NCBI GenBank assembly: GCA_964019055.1
Contig: OZ025209.1
Span: 14,607,867 to 14,671,866 of the forward strand
Direction of reading: 5' to 3'
Length of the DNA stretch: 64,000 nucleotides
From: Anthopleura xanthogrammica
Taxonomy: Eukaryota; Cnidaria; Anthozoa; Actiniaria; Actiniidae
Made by a program: the position numbers and the translations under genes. This document shows, one piece after another, positions 1 to 12,000 of this stretch; position 1 is the stretch's first letter, and every line of letters begins with the position of its first letter. The notes below the pieces were generated by a model that did not search any database, was not told where the DNA came from, and worked only from the letters and a program-made list of their open reading frames with translations.

Positions 1-77
1 CTTCTTGGATATGCAATTCTAGTCCATTATTACTATTATCGCCACTCCATGACTCGCTCGGTACCATTCAATATAAC

Positions 78-274
78 TAGACCTCTTTAGTTTGGGCTTA
101 ATGTTTTCCCATTTCAGACCACGTGTCATTCTCTTAAGAATAAGATTCTCTGTTTGAGTTGTATCCATATTCATGTGTCTTCTCATGCACAACCGTTAAA
201 CAAAGAAATCATACTCTAGGGAATGATACGTGGTCTGAAATAGGAAAACATTACGCCCAAGCATGAGGTCCATA
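78..274. mobile_element. MITE family A, copy 1
   Basis: A roughly 200-bp foldback element. The ends are inverted repeats: TAGACCTC..TTGGGC.TAATGTT and its complement, with TTTCAGACCACGTGTCATTC on one side and GAATGATACGTGGTCTGAAA on the other. Other copies lie at 1519, 6836, 28430, 36151 and 53937. No coding capacity. Confidence 0.8.
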
Positions 275-377
275 GCTTAGCCACTTGAAATGTTGTTGTT
301 GTAAGATATGATTTATGATATTAAATACTAATAGAGCATAATAGAATAAGACAAAATGAAATGAAATGTAGGCTTAC

Positions 378-2667
378 CTATCACGCAAGGTACCATAGAG
401 CTTGGTCATCCACTTGAGCTTCATGCTGTGAGACTGCGATACATCCAGACAGCGGTATACCAAAATAAAGGGGGTGCCATTTGTGTTCTCTGCTATGAAA
501 TCATCGATGAACCTTGGAAAATAATTCATAGTTTTTATGGATATGCCTGTACTTAACAGTTTGAGCAGATCTGTATGATTTTGGCAATTTGCATTGATAA
601 CATACGCTGCTACAGCGCTGTCTCTCCGGCGCTGTGCAGTTCACGCCTGGGGTCGCGGATTCGATTCTATACTAAACCGCATATGTGAGTTGAGTTTATC
701 TCATGTGTTGTTCTCTACTTTACCACGAGGGTTTTTCTCCAGGTTTTTCGGTTTTCCTTCCTCCTTAAAAATCATCATGTGAGTTGAGAGTCATGCGTCA
801 GTTGTAAATAGTGAATGTTGTGGTAGTGAGTATGGAGTAACCTCACGGAAGAGCCCCATTCGGGGATTGGTCGTCGTAAAATATGTTGGGTAAGCAGTTA
901 TTTCATGGATAGCGCCGCAATAGATACGTTGGCGGGTTATATGTCCTTCCCTGTCACCGTAGCCGTGACGTCTACAGTTACACAAAATCCAGTAACTTAC
1001 GCCAGAAGATTATCCAATAGTCTTAGAAACGTATCATGATTGCCAACCACGTGACTTCGGGGTGCTTTCATTGGGTCAACATATATCATGTGATCGCCAC
1101 GAGTATTTTTTCCTATAAAAATAAGACGCGAGAAAATTTTACGACGAAAATATCTTGCATTCTAGGCCGGAAGAAGAAAGAACGCCAGCACAAGTGTTGC
1201 GTAAAATGGAAAATTCACAGCGCATCACGTGCGCGCTACGGTATGCTTGCGCAGGGAATTGTGAAGGGGGATGAAGGGGACTATTATCGCCTGCAATTCT
1301 CACCTCCATATGTGACGAATCCCTCGTAAGGGGATTTGGATTCCTTGCTGTCCTTGTCTTCTTCTTCCTCCATTGAATGTTTATTCTCGACTTTTGGCTC
1401 AGGTCTGACTTTAGGGGCTGCATGGCCTGGCACTAAAAGGGAAGTGAATTTCGTTAAAAAGTATCGAAAATGAAACAATTTTTCATTCATTCGTAAATGA
1501 TAAAGTGAACAGATAAAACCGACCTCTTCACCTTGGGCGTAATGTCTTCCCATTTCAGACGACATGTCATTCCCTAGAGTATCATTTCTTTGTTTAACGG
1601 TTTCGTTGCACATGAGAAGACATATGAATATGGATCAGTACAACTCAAACAAAGAATGTTATTCTCAAGACATGGTCTGAAATGGCAAAAAAAAAAACGC
1701 CCAAGCTAAAAAGATTTATTTAAGAAAACCAGGAGAATGGCAAGTTTATTTTCTTACTGTGGAATCCTTGTTTGAAAAGATTAGAGATCTTTCTCTTGAT
1801 GCCAAAAGATGTCTCCGTGGTTTCTTCTTCATTTATCTTGTTACTTGGGCTCTGTTCTATCTTCTTGGAGGGGCTCTCATCATCCTGGTGCTTACTGGGT
1901 TGGCTTTGTCCTTGTCCAGTGCCATCCTCGATCTCTTTTCGCACTATTTCGATAGCTCGTATGAAGATTTTTTCCAAGAATGCCTTTATAACCTTCTCTT
2001 CTTCTACGGTTAACACAATTTTTTCTTCCTTGAGCTAGACATTGTGAAACAAACAAAAAAAAAAGAATAAAACAAGAGACAATGTGAACAACACAAGCTT
2101 GCCATACAATGTCACAATAGCCTTAGATTTAAATAAAGAAAATTATCTATATCAACAAATGTGGCAAGAGACAATGTGAACAACACAAGCTTGCCATACA
2201 ATGTCACAATAGCCTTAGATTTAAATAAAGAAAATTATCTATATCAACAAATGTGGAATAAATAAAATAAACAGCTAAATAAACTCATCCATGATAAACT
2301 GAAAAAGAATAATAAAAATATATAACAGTCAGTTGCCATACCACATCGTTTTCTGTGTCCGCCATTTCTTTCTTCATCACCGCCATAACACGTTCAAAAA
2401 CCGATTTTAAAAATGCGTCGACTGTAACTTTCTCTTTTTCAGTCATTACAGGTCTCTACAAAAAGAAAGAAAGAAAACAAAATATTTATAGAATAAAAAT
2501 AAGAGATAAATTAAAGTTATTTTACCGTGAAAGTTGTTCAAAATCAAGTGAACGGAAAGAAAGCTTACAAAATACCCTAAACTCAGGACAGATATCAAAA
2601 TAAATAGTTTGTTTACCTCATATTCTGAGTCCTCAGACTCAAAGCCAGCGTCGTAGCTTTCTTCCAT
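378..2667 (-). CDS. unrecognised protein, 5' part only (gene continues past left edge)
   Basis: Six exons join in phase: 2667-2617, 2455-2342, 2034-1758, 1432-1304, 1112-1001 and 512-378, each with AG acceptor and GT donor. The last exon ends in phase 2 at a good GTAAGCC donor, so the 3' end lies outside the window. The start is the ATG at 2667 (MEESYDAGFESEDSEYE), an acidic leader. Exons 2 and 3 each carry a similar amphipathic helix (EKVTVDAFLKSVFERV and EKVIKAFLEKIFIRAI, then KKEM/RKEI). A polar, acidic, Ser/Lys-rich linker follows, then a more ordered part including GDHMIYVDPMKAPRSHVVG and TPFILVYRCLD. No signal peptide or membrane segment is visible. I do not recognise the family. The paired helices resemble kinase-anchoring (RII-binding) helices, but that is only a guess. 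The acceptor of the last exon is the least certain; an alternative AG at 547 would break phase. Confidence 0.55.
590..985 (+). mobile_element. tRNA-derived SINE-like composite repeat
   Basis: Around 600-665 the sequence resembles a tRNA-derived head, with a B-box-like GTCGCGGATTCGATTC. It is followed by ACCACGAGGGTTTTTCTCC and a pyrimidine-rich tail. A second module (GTGAATGTTGTGGTAGTGAG then CCTCACGGAAGAGCCCC) recurs at 61590-61690. Lies in an intron of the left-edge gene. Assignment as a SINE is inference from the box-like motif and dispersed copies. Confidence 0.5.
1519..1706. mobile_element. MITE family A, copy 2 (degraded)
   Basis: Begins GACCTCTTCACCTTGGGCGT and ends with the complementary half, TGGTCTGAAATGGC followed by an A-run and CGCCCAAGC. 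Internal TTTGTTTAACGG and AACTCAAACAAAGAAT match other family A copies. Lies in an intron of the left-edge gene. Confidence 0.75.
2073..2256. repeat. 92-bp tandem duplication
   Basis: Two adjacent, essentially identical 92-bp copies (2073-2164 and 2165-2256), each beginning CAAGAGACAATGTGAACAAC and ending AACAAATGTGG. They lie in intron 2 of the left-edge gene. Near identity indicates a recent duplication. Confidence 0.9.
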
Positions 2668-3458
2668 TACTTTGTATTAGTGAAAAAAGGGTAAAAAAAG
2701 CTTTAAAAATCTGAAAAAATTGACAAAACCCAAGGAAAATCTTTCGCCAGTTTTGAACAACGATCAACTGGTACCCAGAACGAGGCTTCAAGACCACAAT
2801 GCACCGAGAAACGACAACCTGGAAGATCTTTTTGATCAACTTTTTTTTTAGTTCAAAAATATTATCATTTTATTTTACAATTATCTTATATAATTATTTG
2901 CCTTATGGCTCGTGAAATTACGTAAAACAATTTTTGAAATATCACTGGTGGCATTTAACCCAAATATCACTTCAAACCGATGAAACTCCAACAAGAAATA
3001 TCAAGCTTACGTCGTTCTTGAAGAGGTGAGTCAAAATATATTCATTCATGCATATACCTTAGTTCATGCATAAAGTTTATTTTGCTATCAAATTATGGAT
3101 AATTAAGCTTACTTGTATTTATTTTGAGTAAATCAGAAGATAAAATGTTAAAAAAAATAAACAAACTTAAGCTAAAGTCTTAATATCGTTTTAGTACAAG
3201 TTATTGGATAAGCTTCCAGTTGTACTTAGAATATATTCTAAAAATCACTTGGCAAGTAAGCTTACTCTAACTTTATAATGATATAAAAATGGCTATACAA
3301 ATGCACAACAGTCTTTCCTTATCGAGGTCAAGTGATGGTGTTGGTGAGTTGCCATGGCCTCAGAACCCTTTCACATTCTCTGTCAGAAGAGAGAAACAGT
3401 TTATTCAAATTATTAGAAATAGCTAATTAATAAACTCAATAGACGGCTAAGTAACTTA
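2668..3458. other. intergenic stretch, no gene seen
   Basis: AT-rich DNA between two minus-strand genes. It should contain the 3' end of the secreted-precursor gene and the promoter/5'UTR of the left-edge gene. No coding exon fits either reading phase and no clear repeat is visible. Confidence 0.5.
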
Positions 3459-6400
3459 CTAAAGGTTTCGGCCAGATCTTTTCGAGTTATCTTTAACAAA
3501 AAGCAGAAAAAACTAGATTAGATCAATGTTGGATTTTGTCACGTGATCCGCCATCTTGGTCTCAACTATGAAGTTTTATTACTGAATATTCGACTTACAT
3601 TTTTTCAAGAGGTTAAGCACTTTGTCCGGAATCCGTTCTCCTCGCTTGTTTTTCTCTTTTATTTCTAAAAGCCAAGCAAAATATTGGTTAATAGGTGAAA
3701 TTACCACAAATATGCACTCATTTTAGTATATCGATTTCGTAGCTTACTGTTTACGATTTCATCCATGAGGATAGCGTTCATTATTTCTTTCTTCACCTCG
3801 TCGTTTTTATCAGTCGGTTCTATAAACAATGATAAGGGGTTCCATGAAACATAAATAAGAGTAAATTAACGTGTATAAAAAGAAAATTCGTAGCTCGTTC
3901 CAAACAGGAGACCTGGTGTGCACGCCAGGTTACCAAAGTTACCAACCTAGCCACGTGCTTTCCAGCTTTTTAGGCTGATCTTCAAGGTATTCTGTTAAAA
4001 AAAAAAAGACAGAAAAAGTGAAACGAGACTCAACAATCATGAATCCTTCTAGCTGCTTCTTAGTACTCACTGGCTTCCAGTAGGTCTTTCAACAAGTCTT
4101 CTGGAATCTTATCCTTATCTTCCTCTTCCCCTGCAAAACAAAAATCATAGTATTACTCGCTATCTAGCCTCTGATTGGCTGAGAACATTCAGCCAATTTC
4201 ACATAGCGCTTTCCACGGATGACGTCACGACTGTGCATCATGGGATTGAAATGCAGACAAGCCAAGCCCAAAACACATGCTAATATGCTGTAATAATGTT
4301 TCCAATCCGTGGAAAAAGTATGTTTTTTTCGGCTATTACTGTAATCTCCTTTTTCTTGTCCTTTTTTAGAAATGCAAAGTTTGTCCACATTTCGATCCCA
4401 CAAGGCTTTGCATACGATATCTATCTTTAGTAACCGTGAAAATGCTATAGCGTATGAACTTGACATGATAAATGTGCTATCTGCAGGTCTTTCTACTTTT
4501 CGAAACAAAATATGACACTGACAAGTTTCAGTTGCAGGAAAAGAAAATAGGTCTACCTTTCACAAATGCAACGCAAAACCAATGAAATCAGTTTATAATT
4601 AAGCTGAGTATGTTGCGAGTTACAATCTGTCGCTGTACATGTATAAGTTTAAGACAAGTTAAAAAGTTTGACCGAATAACAGGGTTGTCGTTAAAGGTAG
4701 TTTTGTATCAAGGACTCACCTGGAGCATTCGTCTCTGAATTTTTCGAATTATCTTCTGATTCTTCTAGAAAGAATAAGTTTATGTTAAAAACTACGAACA
4801 CAAATCTAGTGTTTCTAGGTTTGAAGATATGGATTACCTCGACTTAAGATCTCAAACAGCCGCTTTTGCTTGTCATTGATGTCATCTTTACTTAGCAAAA
4901 CACCTGAGATTTTTAGAGAAGAATGAGATGGAAATAAGTGGTCTATGGTCACTCTGAAGGCAAGTGGATGGGAGTCCTTTATTCTTCAACTTCAAATCTT
5001 ACTGATACCATGCATGGAACAGCGCAGCCTCTGGGCTGATCAAAGTCAGGGCACGGCTAACTCATAGATTGCATTGGAATTTAGCTTGTTAGGTTTTGAG
5101 GAGCAAGGAAAACTGTAGAACGACCACTCCTTATTAAATACAAGTGTTGGCCATGTTCGATGATGCTCATGGCTGCCGGGAGCCGGCTGTCCAAGGGAAT
5201 AAAAATTGCATCTGTCCTGTTGATTCATTTTCTGTTCATTTTCTGTTCATTTTCTTGTAGCTGTAATTCGTACTGTAAGTCTGTATTTTGATGTTTATGT
5301 ATTTATGCTCTCGTGGTACATGTGAAGTTAATGATAAAATAAATAAATAAATAGATACGTTATCATAAACACAGTTTACATACCCCTAGTCTCCATGGTT
5401 TTCTCTGATTCCCCGTCTGTAGCTGTACCTGGAGCAAAGCCCTGCAGAGCTGAATATTGATAGATAGATTGGTGTACAATATCAAATACTGAATCTTGAA
5501 CAACACAGTTTACGTATACGTACCACTAGTATCGATTGCTTTCTCTGATTCCTCGTCTGTAGCTGTACCTGGAGCAAAGCCCTGCAGAGCTGAATATTGA
5601 TAGATAGATTGGTGGATAATATCAAATACTGAATCTTGAACAACACAGTTTACGTACCACTAGTATCGATGGCTTTCTCTGATTCCTCGTCTGTAGCTGT
5701 ACCTGGAGCAAAGCCCTGGAGAGCTGAATATTGATAGATAGATTGGTGTACAAACGCTTCATATACCGAAACGGAGTCGATTTGAGGTGCCAGGACAAAT
5801 GAATAGGAGTAGGAGAAGAGAGCTTTGAAGACTCAGGAAGCAAGGGGGTTGAGGGGGAGGGGAGCAAAGGATAAAAACAGGGAGGAATGGCTTCCCCCTC
5901 CCCCCAGCCTGTTTTGGCTGGACCGGGCCATACTATCGTTAAAGTTATCCAACTAAGTTTCTTTGTTCTTACCAGCTTGATTAATCGGGTAAGTCTGGTG
6001 ACTTGTTTCATCACTTGACTTCAGCAAATCTGCCAACAACGATTCTGGTATTTTATCCTCATCTGTAAAAAATATAATATTGATGTTTTATGTAACTTTG
6101 TCCAAGACACTGGAGTTTGCGCAAACATAGTCATCATCATCATCACCACCATAATGATCATCATCATCACAATCATCATCATCATACATCATCATCATCA
6201 TACATCATCATCATACATCATCATCATACATCATCATCATCACAATCATCATCATACATCATCATACATCATCACCATCACAATCATCATGCATCTGCAT
6301 CATCATACATCATCATCATACATCATCACCATCACAATCATCATGCATCTGCATCATCATACATCATCATCATACATCATCACAATCACTCATCACCATC

Positions 6401-7600
6401 ATCATGCATCTACATCATCATACATCATCATCATTACAATCACTCATCACCATCATCATGCATCTACATCATCATCATTACTAATACATATAACGGGACT
6501 GCACCGCATGTTTGATCTTAACATCAGATTTACCTGGTTTAGTCTGGTGTTTGTCATCTTGACTCTCTTGCAAATCTCTTAATAGAGATTCTGGTATTTT
6601 ATCTTCACCTTGACATTATTTAAAACATAGAAAAATCAATTTCATTCTTTCTTTTTCTTTCACTCTTACCTTTTCTTTTTCTCAAGAATATATACTATAA
6701 TATATATATATATATTGAAAAGTCTGGAAACTCACCTGCATCTTGTTTTTGGTCGTCACTCAGAACACTTAGGCTCGCAAGATCTGGAAACATTTAAGAC
6801 ATTCAACTGAAAGATACACCTGAAGGTCCAGCAATAGACCTTTTTGGCTTGGGCGTAATGTTTTCCCATTTCAGACCAGAAAGAAATGATACTCTAGGGA
6901 ATGACAGGTGGTCCGAAATGGGAAAACATTACGTCCAAGCCGAATGGGTGTATTGGGAAGCCTTCTCCTGCTTCCAACCCCCGCCCCTCTCCAACCCATA
7001 CTTGTTTACTAAAATAGCAAGTACTGTCCTCCATCCCCTTGGTTAATTAGCCAAGTATCGATCCTCCTCACAGTAGGGGGAGACCTAAAACGTTGACAGA
7101 AATCCGATCCAGAACTTTGAATGACCTTGTGACATATGCAAAGCTGCATTTGAAAATAGACTGCAAAACCGTTACGTTATACTAATTTAAAAATCGTTTC
7201 TTTGTTTCAAAAGAATCTTGTTTTAACGTGTATTTTTCCTTCTCTTCACTCTAGTAGAAAATATTTCCCCCTTCTTTCTAACGATTTAAAGCGAAAATTT
7301 GTACCCGTACTGTATTTTAACGAAGGCTTATCTACGTGTTATGCAAGACAATTTTGCCCAAATGCTTTGGGAAGACTTTATCAGTGTCGTACCGTGTACG
7401 TGCTAGATTCGTGGTGTAATACGGCAGTACCGTACTCTTCCAGTCTATTGGAAGATAATAAGTCACCAAGAAATCCAATTCATTCGCTTACCTCTTTCCA
7501 TCTCGCTCAGTCCTTCGTCAGTTGATTCGAAGGGTTTAGAATGTGTTTGAAGTAACATGACTGCAAGAATTACAAGAGCGAGCTTCGATGGGTTGGACAT
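3459..7600 (-). CDS. secreted acidic modular precursor, 280 aa
   Basis: Fourteen exons: 7600-7492, 6783-6736, 6608-6534, 6062-5973, 5702-5658, 5568-5524, 5428-5384, 4903-4838, 4764-4720, 4130-4071, 3991-3947, 3819-3748, 3664-3599 and 3490-3459. Every intron is phase 1 and every internal exon is a multiple of 3 nt; the total is 843 nt including the TAG stop. The N-terminus (SKLALVILAVMLLQTHSKP) is a clear signal peptide with likely cleavage near residue 20. The mature chain is rich in Asp, Glu, Lys and Ser and has no Cys. A module of the form DKIPESLLxDL recurs: DKIPESLLRDL, DKIPESLLADLL, DKIPEDLLKDLL and the weaker ERIPDKVLNLL. Dibasic sites occur (QKR, NKR, LKK, SKR), as in peptide or granin-type precursors. 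Three consecutive 45-nt exons are near-identical copies. I do not recognise a named family; secreted peptide precursor, granin-like protein or matrix protein are all possible. The last exon could instead splice at TTTA/GTAAGT, which overlaps the stop codon. Confidence 0.72.
5045..5240 (-). repeat. dispersed repeat, module D copy 1
   Basis: Shares about 55 bp (AGTCAGGGCACGGCTAACTC followed by GGAATTTAGCTTGTTAGGTTTTG) with 61134-61193. It sits in an intron of the secreted-precursor gene. The unit looks like the tail of a SINE. Confidence 0.6.
5384..5702 (-). repeat. triplicated 45-nt exon
   Basis: Exons at 5702-5658, 5568-5524 and 5428-5384 encode TATDEESEKAIDTSG, the same again, and the diverged TATDGESEKTMETRG. 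The flanking intron sequence is duplicated with them (period 134-140 bp, including a shared CTCTGCAGGGCTTTGCTCCAG or CTCCAGGG acceptor region), so this is tandem exon duplication inside the secreted-precursor gene. Confidence 0.9.
6128..6490. repeat. (CAT/ATC)n microsatellite
   Basis: About 360 bp of imperfect trinucleotide repeat with longer-period copies containing CATGCATCTGCATC. It produces poly-His/Ile/Ser open frames that are not genes. Lies in intron 3 of the secreted-precursor gene. Confidence 0.95.
6836..6946. mobile_element. MITE family A, copy 3 (internally deleted)
   Basis: Only the two inverted ends remain: AATGTTTTCCCATTTCAGAC and the complementary GAAATGGGAAAACATTACG, joined almost directly. 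At 110 bp it is about half the length of other copies. Lies in intron 1 of the secreted-precursor gene. Confidence 0.85.
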
Positions 7601-9068
7601 TTTCAAACGGTTACGAATGAAAAAGGCTTCCACAGAGGTGCAGGACGATGTTCTGAAGTCAGTGATGATAACGTCCAGGGCTTGATGTGCTTGGCTTTTA
7701 TCTTGGCAGTTAGAATTTACCGCTCTTGTAAAAGATACCAATATCCAATCAGTGTTCGCCACGTCACAGGATATACAATCTTGTAGTCTGTCCGCACTGC
7801 GATCAGTTGAAAACATTTCAAATCACATCAGTCATCACATGATCATATACCCTGATATACCTGACCTGAGTTATACTAGCCGTTAACCTCCTTTGCAGAC
7901 GTCCTCAGTAGATTCTAGCTGATCTTCGCAAGAACAAGAACAAGAACGCTACAAATTATAAAGTCGTAAAGGCAAATCTGACAACTTATATTCCTTGCTC
8001 CAGGAAAAGGGCGAGAAAATCACTGGATTTTACTGTGACAAATTTATTTACTCAAATTCCCTAGTAAATCACCATTGATTGACGGAGGTCAAAGTTAAAA
8101 CTGGATGAATCGAAATTCAGATGTCTGATTTCCGTAGCACTTTATTCATGTGAGGGTTTCAAGATTACATACAGTGCTTCTTTCGAAGGCAAGTGCCTAT
8201 GCAAACGCATTGTCGCGGTGGCAAACTGTACCTATTTCGCGCGTGATCGTGCTGAGCACTGCAAAAGATTTGTTGAGACTAGCATTTGCACAAAGTTGGA
8301 CTAATGTTCGAGCTTCAATCTTCTAGTTCTTTTTCGAATTGTTAGCATAGGATTTCAACGAAATGAGAAAGTGTATTATCTCTCGCAAAATCTATTGATA
8401 AATACAATTTTGCAGCTTTCAAAATGTTGCAAAGGAAGTAAAAATTTTTATCTTTTCTCCAGAACCTTTTGCCTCAATACTTATTCATCTTGAACAAGAA
8501 CTGCAACAAATCTATTTTGCAAGAGACATAGCCCTCTTTCTATTTAATATGTAGTTCTCCGGGAGCAGAGTCTTCTCTCTTTCTCTCAGTCCCTCAATTA
8601 TACCAAAGGAACATAGACTCTGTTTATAGCATGGAAGCTACGAAGCGCTCTAAGGAAAACGCCCACAATCATGACACACACACAAAAAAAAACCATGAAA
8701 AAAAAAGGCGATGAGCCGCGCGCAACTCCTTGCCTGTTTTATTCTTCTTTTTCATCACACTGGTTTGCTGGCAACTCGCCTTCTTGACGTCTTTTCCTTT
8801 GATCGTACAGTTTTTGGAGGTTCAACTGATGCCCAGGGGTTTAAAGAATGAAATGCCCAATCCTGAAGCTTCTGTAGCACTTAGGACTATATCTTTGAGT
8901 TACTTTTAAAGATTTTAAGTTGCTATTATCTATCAAATAAGGATCAAAAGTTAGGCAAAATTGTGTGATCATAATCTTGAATAATGAATGACCCAAAGCA
9001 GGAATTTAAGATGTTTTTCTTGGGAAAAATTCCTCATTTGTAGAATGGCTGGCTGATAATAAACTCTA
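7601..9068. other. intergenic stretch, no gene seen
   Basis: Holds the promoter of the secreted-precursor gene (just above 7600) and the 3' flank of the thioesterase gene. No exon with consistent phase, RNA gene or clear repeat is visible. Confidence 0.5.
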
Positions 9069-12000
9069 TTAAGGCTTCTGCAGCACTGTCGATGTGATAA
9101 GACCCAAGAGTGTTTTTTCAGTAATGGGATTATTCATGAAATAAAAGTGTCCTCCAGACATCACATGTCTATCATAAGCACCACTCGTTACTTGACTCCA
9201 ACCTACACAAAATGAAATGCAAGTTTATATTAGGACTTTTAGAGGTATTTGGTCTGTGTGAGAACAAATATTATGTTACAAAATAATGTTAAATGAAATG
9301 ACAAATGTTATCATACCATCCTCATCAACTTCTGATTGAATTTTTTCAAAACATTAAAAAAATATTGAAAATATTTTGATCTAAAATTTCAAAGTCTAAC
9401 TTTCTAAAAATATAAAAGTTTTTAACTATTCCAGGCACCATGGAGAGGTGTGTTTGTGTGTGTGTGGTGGGGGGGGGGGGGGGGGAGGGGGGGTTGGGTG
9501 GTATTAGCCTCCCTGTTTTTAGCCAAAAATGATTTTCTGTTACAAGGTCCCCAAAGCTTTGAAATGCCTCACATGCACATGTTGCAATTGCCCCTCAAAA
9601 CTGCAGCACTGGAAATCACATTTCTAAGAGCCTCAATTCTGACCCCACCAGATTAACCCCTCACTCAAAACTATGCCCTGTGGTCCCTGTTTTCAATCCA
9701 TAGTCAAGTAACATAATGTCAAGTCCAAGGGTTTTGTGATTCCTGACTCTTTTGCACCAAATTAAAAAACTATGTATCTTATTGTTGAAAATGAGAAATG
9801 AAAAATTCATGTTAACCTCAGAAATTTTCACCAGGAAATTAGAATGTCAACTTCTTTTGCCCTCAAGCTCCCCACTTTTGGAAATATCAATCCTAAGTCT
9901 AGCTGCGCCTGTGTTATAAAGACGTAGCAATATCTTTCCAATTTTTTTATCTCATATTTTGAAGTCCAATTATTTTTTTTTAATGTGATTAATTAGTTAT
10001 TGTTTAGTACCTTCTCCCTGACGAAGATCGGTGCTACCATCAAAATATGTTATAGGACATGACAGCACAGGCATATCACCATCATCACGAACAAATCTGA
10101 TTACAGAAATAATAAAATGTTTAATGAATTATTAAAGGAATGACTAAGACTTCAATTGATTTGATCTTCAGAATGGCCATTGCAACCACATGAAAAGAGC
10201 TAGAACATTCAAAGAAACAATTAGAGATTGGAAAACTGATTAAAAAAGGTCAACATGACTAAAAATAATGAATTTAAGATGCAATTAAATAAAGAAACGA
10301 GAGAATATATTCAAGTCTGAAAACATTTTTCTCCCAAAATATAATTCATATATAAACCAACAACTAGGATTATAAATAATAATAGTAATAATGAAATAAA
10401 ATCTCAGAGAATTTATTCAAATGTTTCCATGTAAATTCATGCTTTATAAAATAAGATAATAATAGTAATAATAATACTAATAATAATAAAATAAAATCTC
10501 AGCACTTTGGTTGAGAATTTATTCAAATGTTTCCATATAAATTTGTGCTGACCACTTGAACAAGCAATTTCAAATTTGCCTTAGGGAAACAAACCAAGTC
10601 AAGATTGATTAAAATTTTGAGAATAGGAAATTGATCGACATTTCTAAGACTCAGAAATGCATTGAAAGGTTGGTCTAATTTTTAATCAATTTTGGAATCT
10701 TTCCCTGAGTATGAATAATTGCTATGACAAGATCTTGTTACAGCATTTTCACTAAAAAAAATTGAACTTCTTATACCTGTAGTTTTCTAAAAGAGTAAGA
10801 TCAGCTCTTAAAACTCTGACACTAATATCCATAATGTCTTTGTTATCAAGAATAGCCTGCGGTGTTCCTCCCCAGTGTTTTATCTTGTCAGCAAGCTGTT
10901 CATTAGATAACTGAGATGCACCAGGCAATGTTCTGGGAACCTTGAAAACAACAGTGAATAAAAATAGATATTTATCAGTGAATGAATTTTAATTTTATTT
11001 CTGGAATAATTAAGTGAAAAGTTTCAACTTTAAAGCCATCTCAGCATCCTTGTAGGTATACATACACATTTATTAAGATTTATTATATATCAAACTATTA
11101 TAGAATATTCAAGAAATAATGCAAATACTGATTGGCTGGCTACCATGCTAATATCAGACAGAGCAAAGTCTATCAAAAATATTTTAAAATTGTTCAAAAA
11201 TATTTTATAAAAGCAAGATAAAATGGCTGCTTCTATCTCTGTATCGTGATTTTTTTACACTCATGTATTATGAAAGTAGTGGTGTAGGCTACAAGCAATT
11301 GCAATAAAAATATTATTTTTGGTTTTTTATCACTGCCAGTTAAGGATATTGACAATTTTTAATTGACAGAAGTAGAAAAGCATTTTTCATTGTGCAGCTC
11401 AAAGCTACTGAGTTTACGTTATCAGTGTTTTATTCTTGAGGATGCGATGCTATCTTGTTTCCAGAGGATTCCTGTCCACCCAAGTAGTATGTTCAGGCCC
11501 TGCACTTCCAACTAGTTCTTAGTCCTCTGCTTGTTTCTGTTCCAGAGAATTGAAAACTGCTATAATTGGTCTGGTTATAACATTCATTGGCAGATTCCGA
11601 GGACAATTTGAAAAGTGGTAGCTGTTACTTAGAAAGCGAATTTATAGCCTCCATTTTTGAACAGGGGGGGAAGGGGTTTACCACCCAACCCACCATTTTG
11701 TAGGTTACCTCAGGTCCTGCGGAACCAGATATTAGGAGACGAGTTGGTTCCAATCCATATTGCTTCTTCAGGTACCTTGCCACTTCAAAGGCGATTCCAG
11801 CACCTAAACTTTAAATGCAAGGAAGAGAATATTTGCATAGAAAGCTTAGTGGTGCTTTAGAACTCGCTGCTGTGGTCTAACTGATTTATGAAGAAGGACT
11901 AGGAAGGAAGCTTGAGCCTTATAAGCTAAATGATCATTAACAGTGGGATAGAGGGGGGGGGGGGGGGGAGGGGAATTATAAATAAAAATAATAATCTAGA

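Noticed and set aside
6117..6582. Open frames rich in His, Ile and Ser
   Set aside because: Translation of a CAT/ATC microsatellite inside an intron; no start context or splice support.
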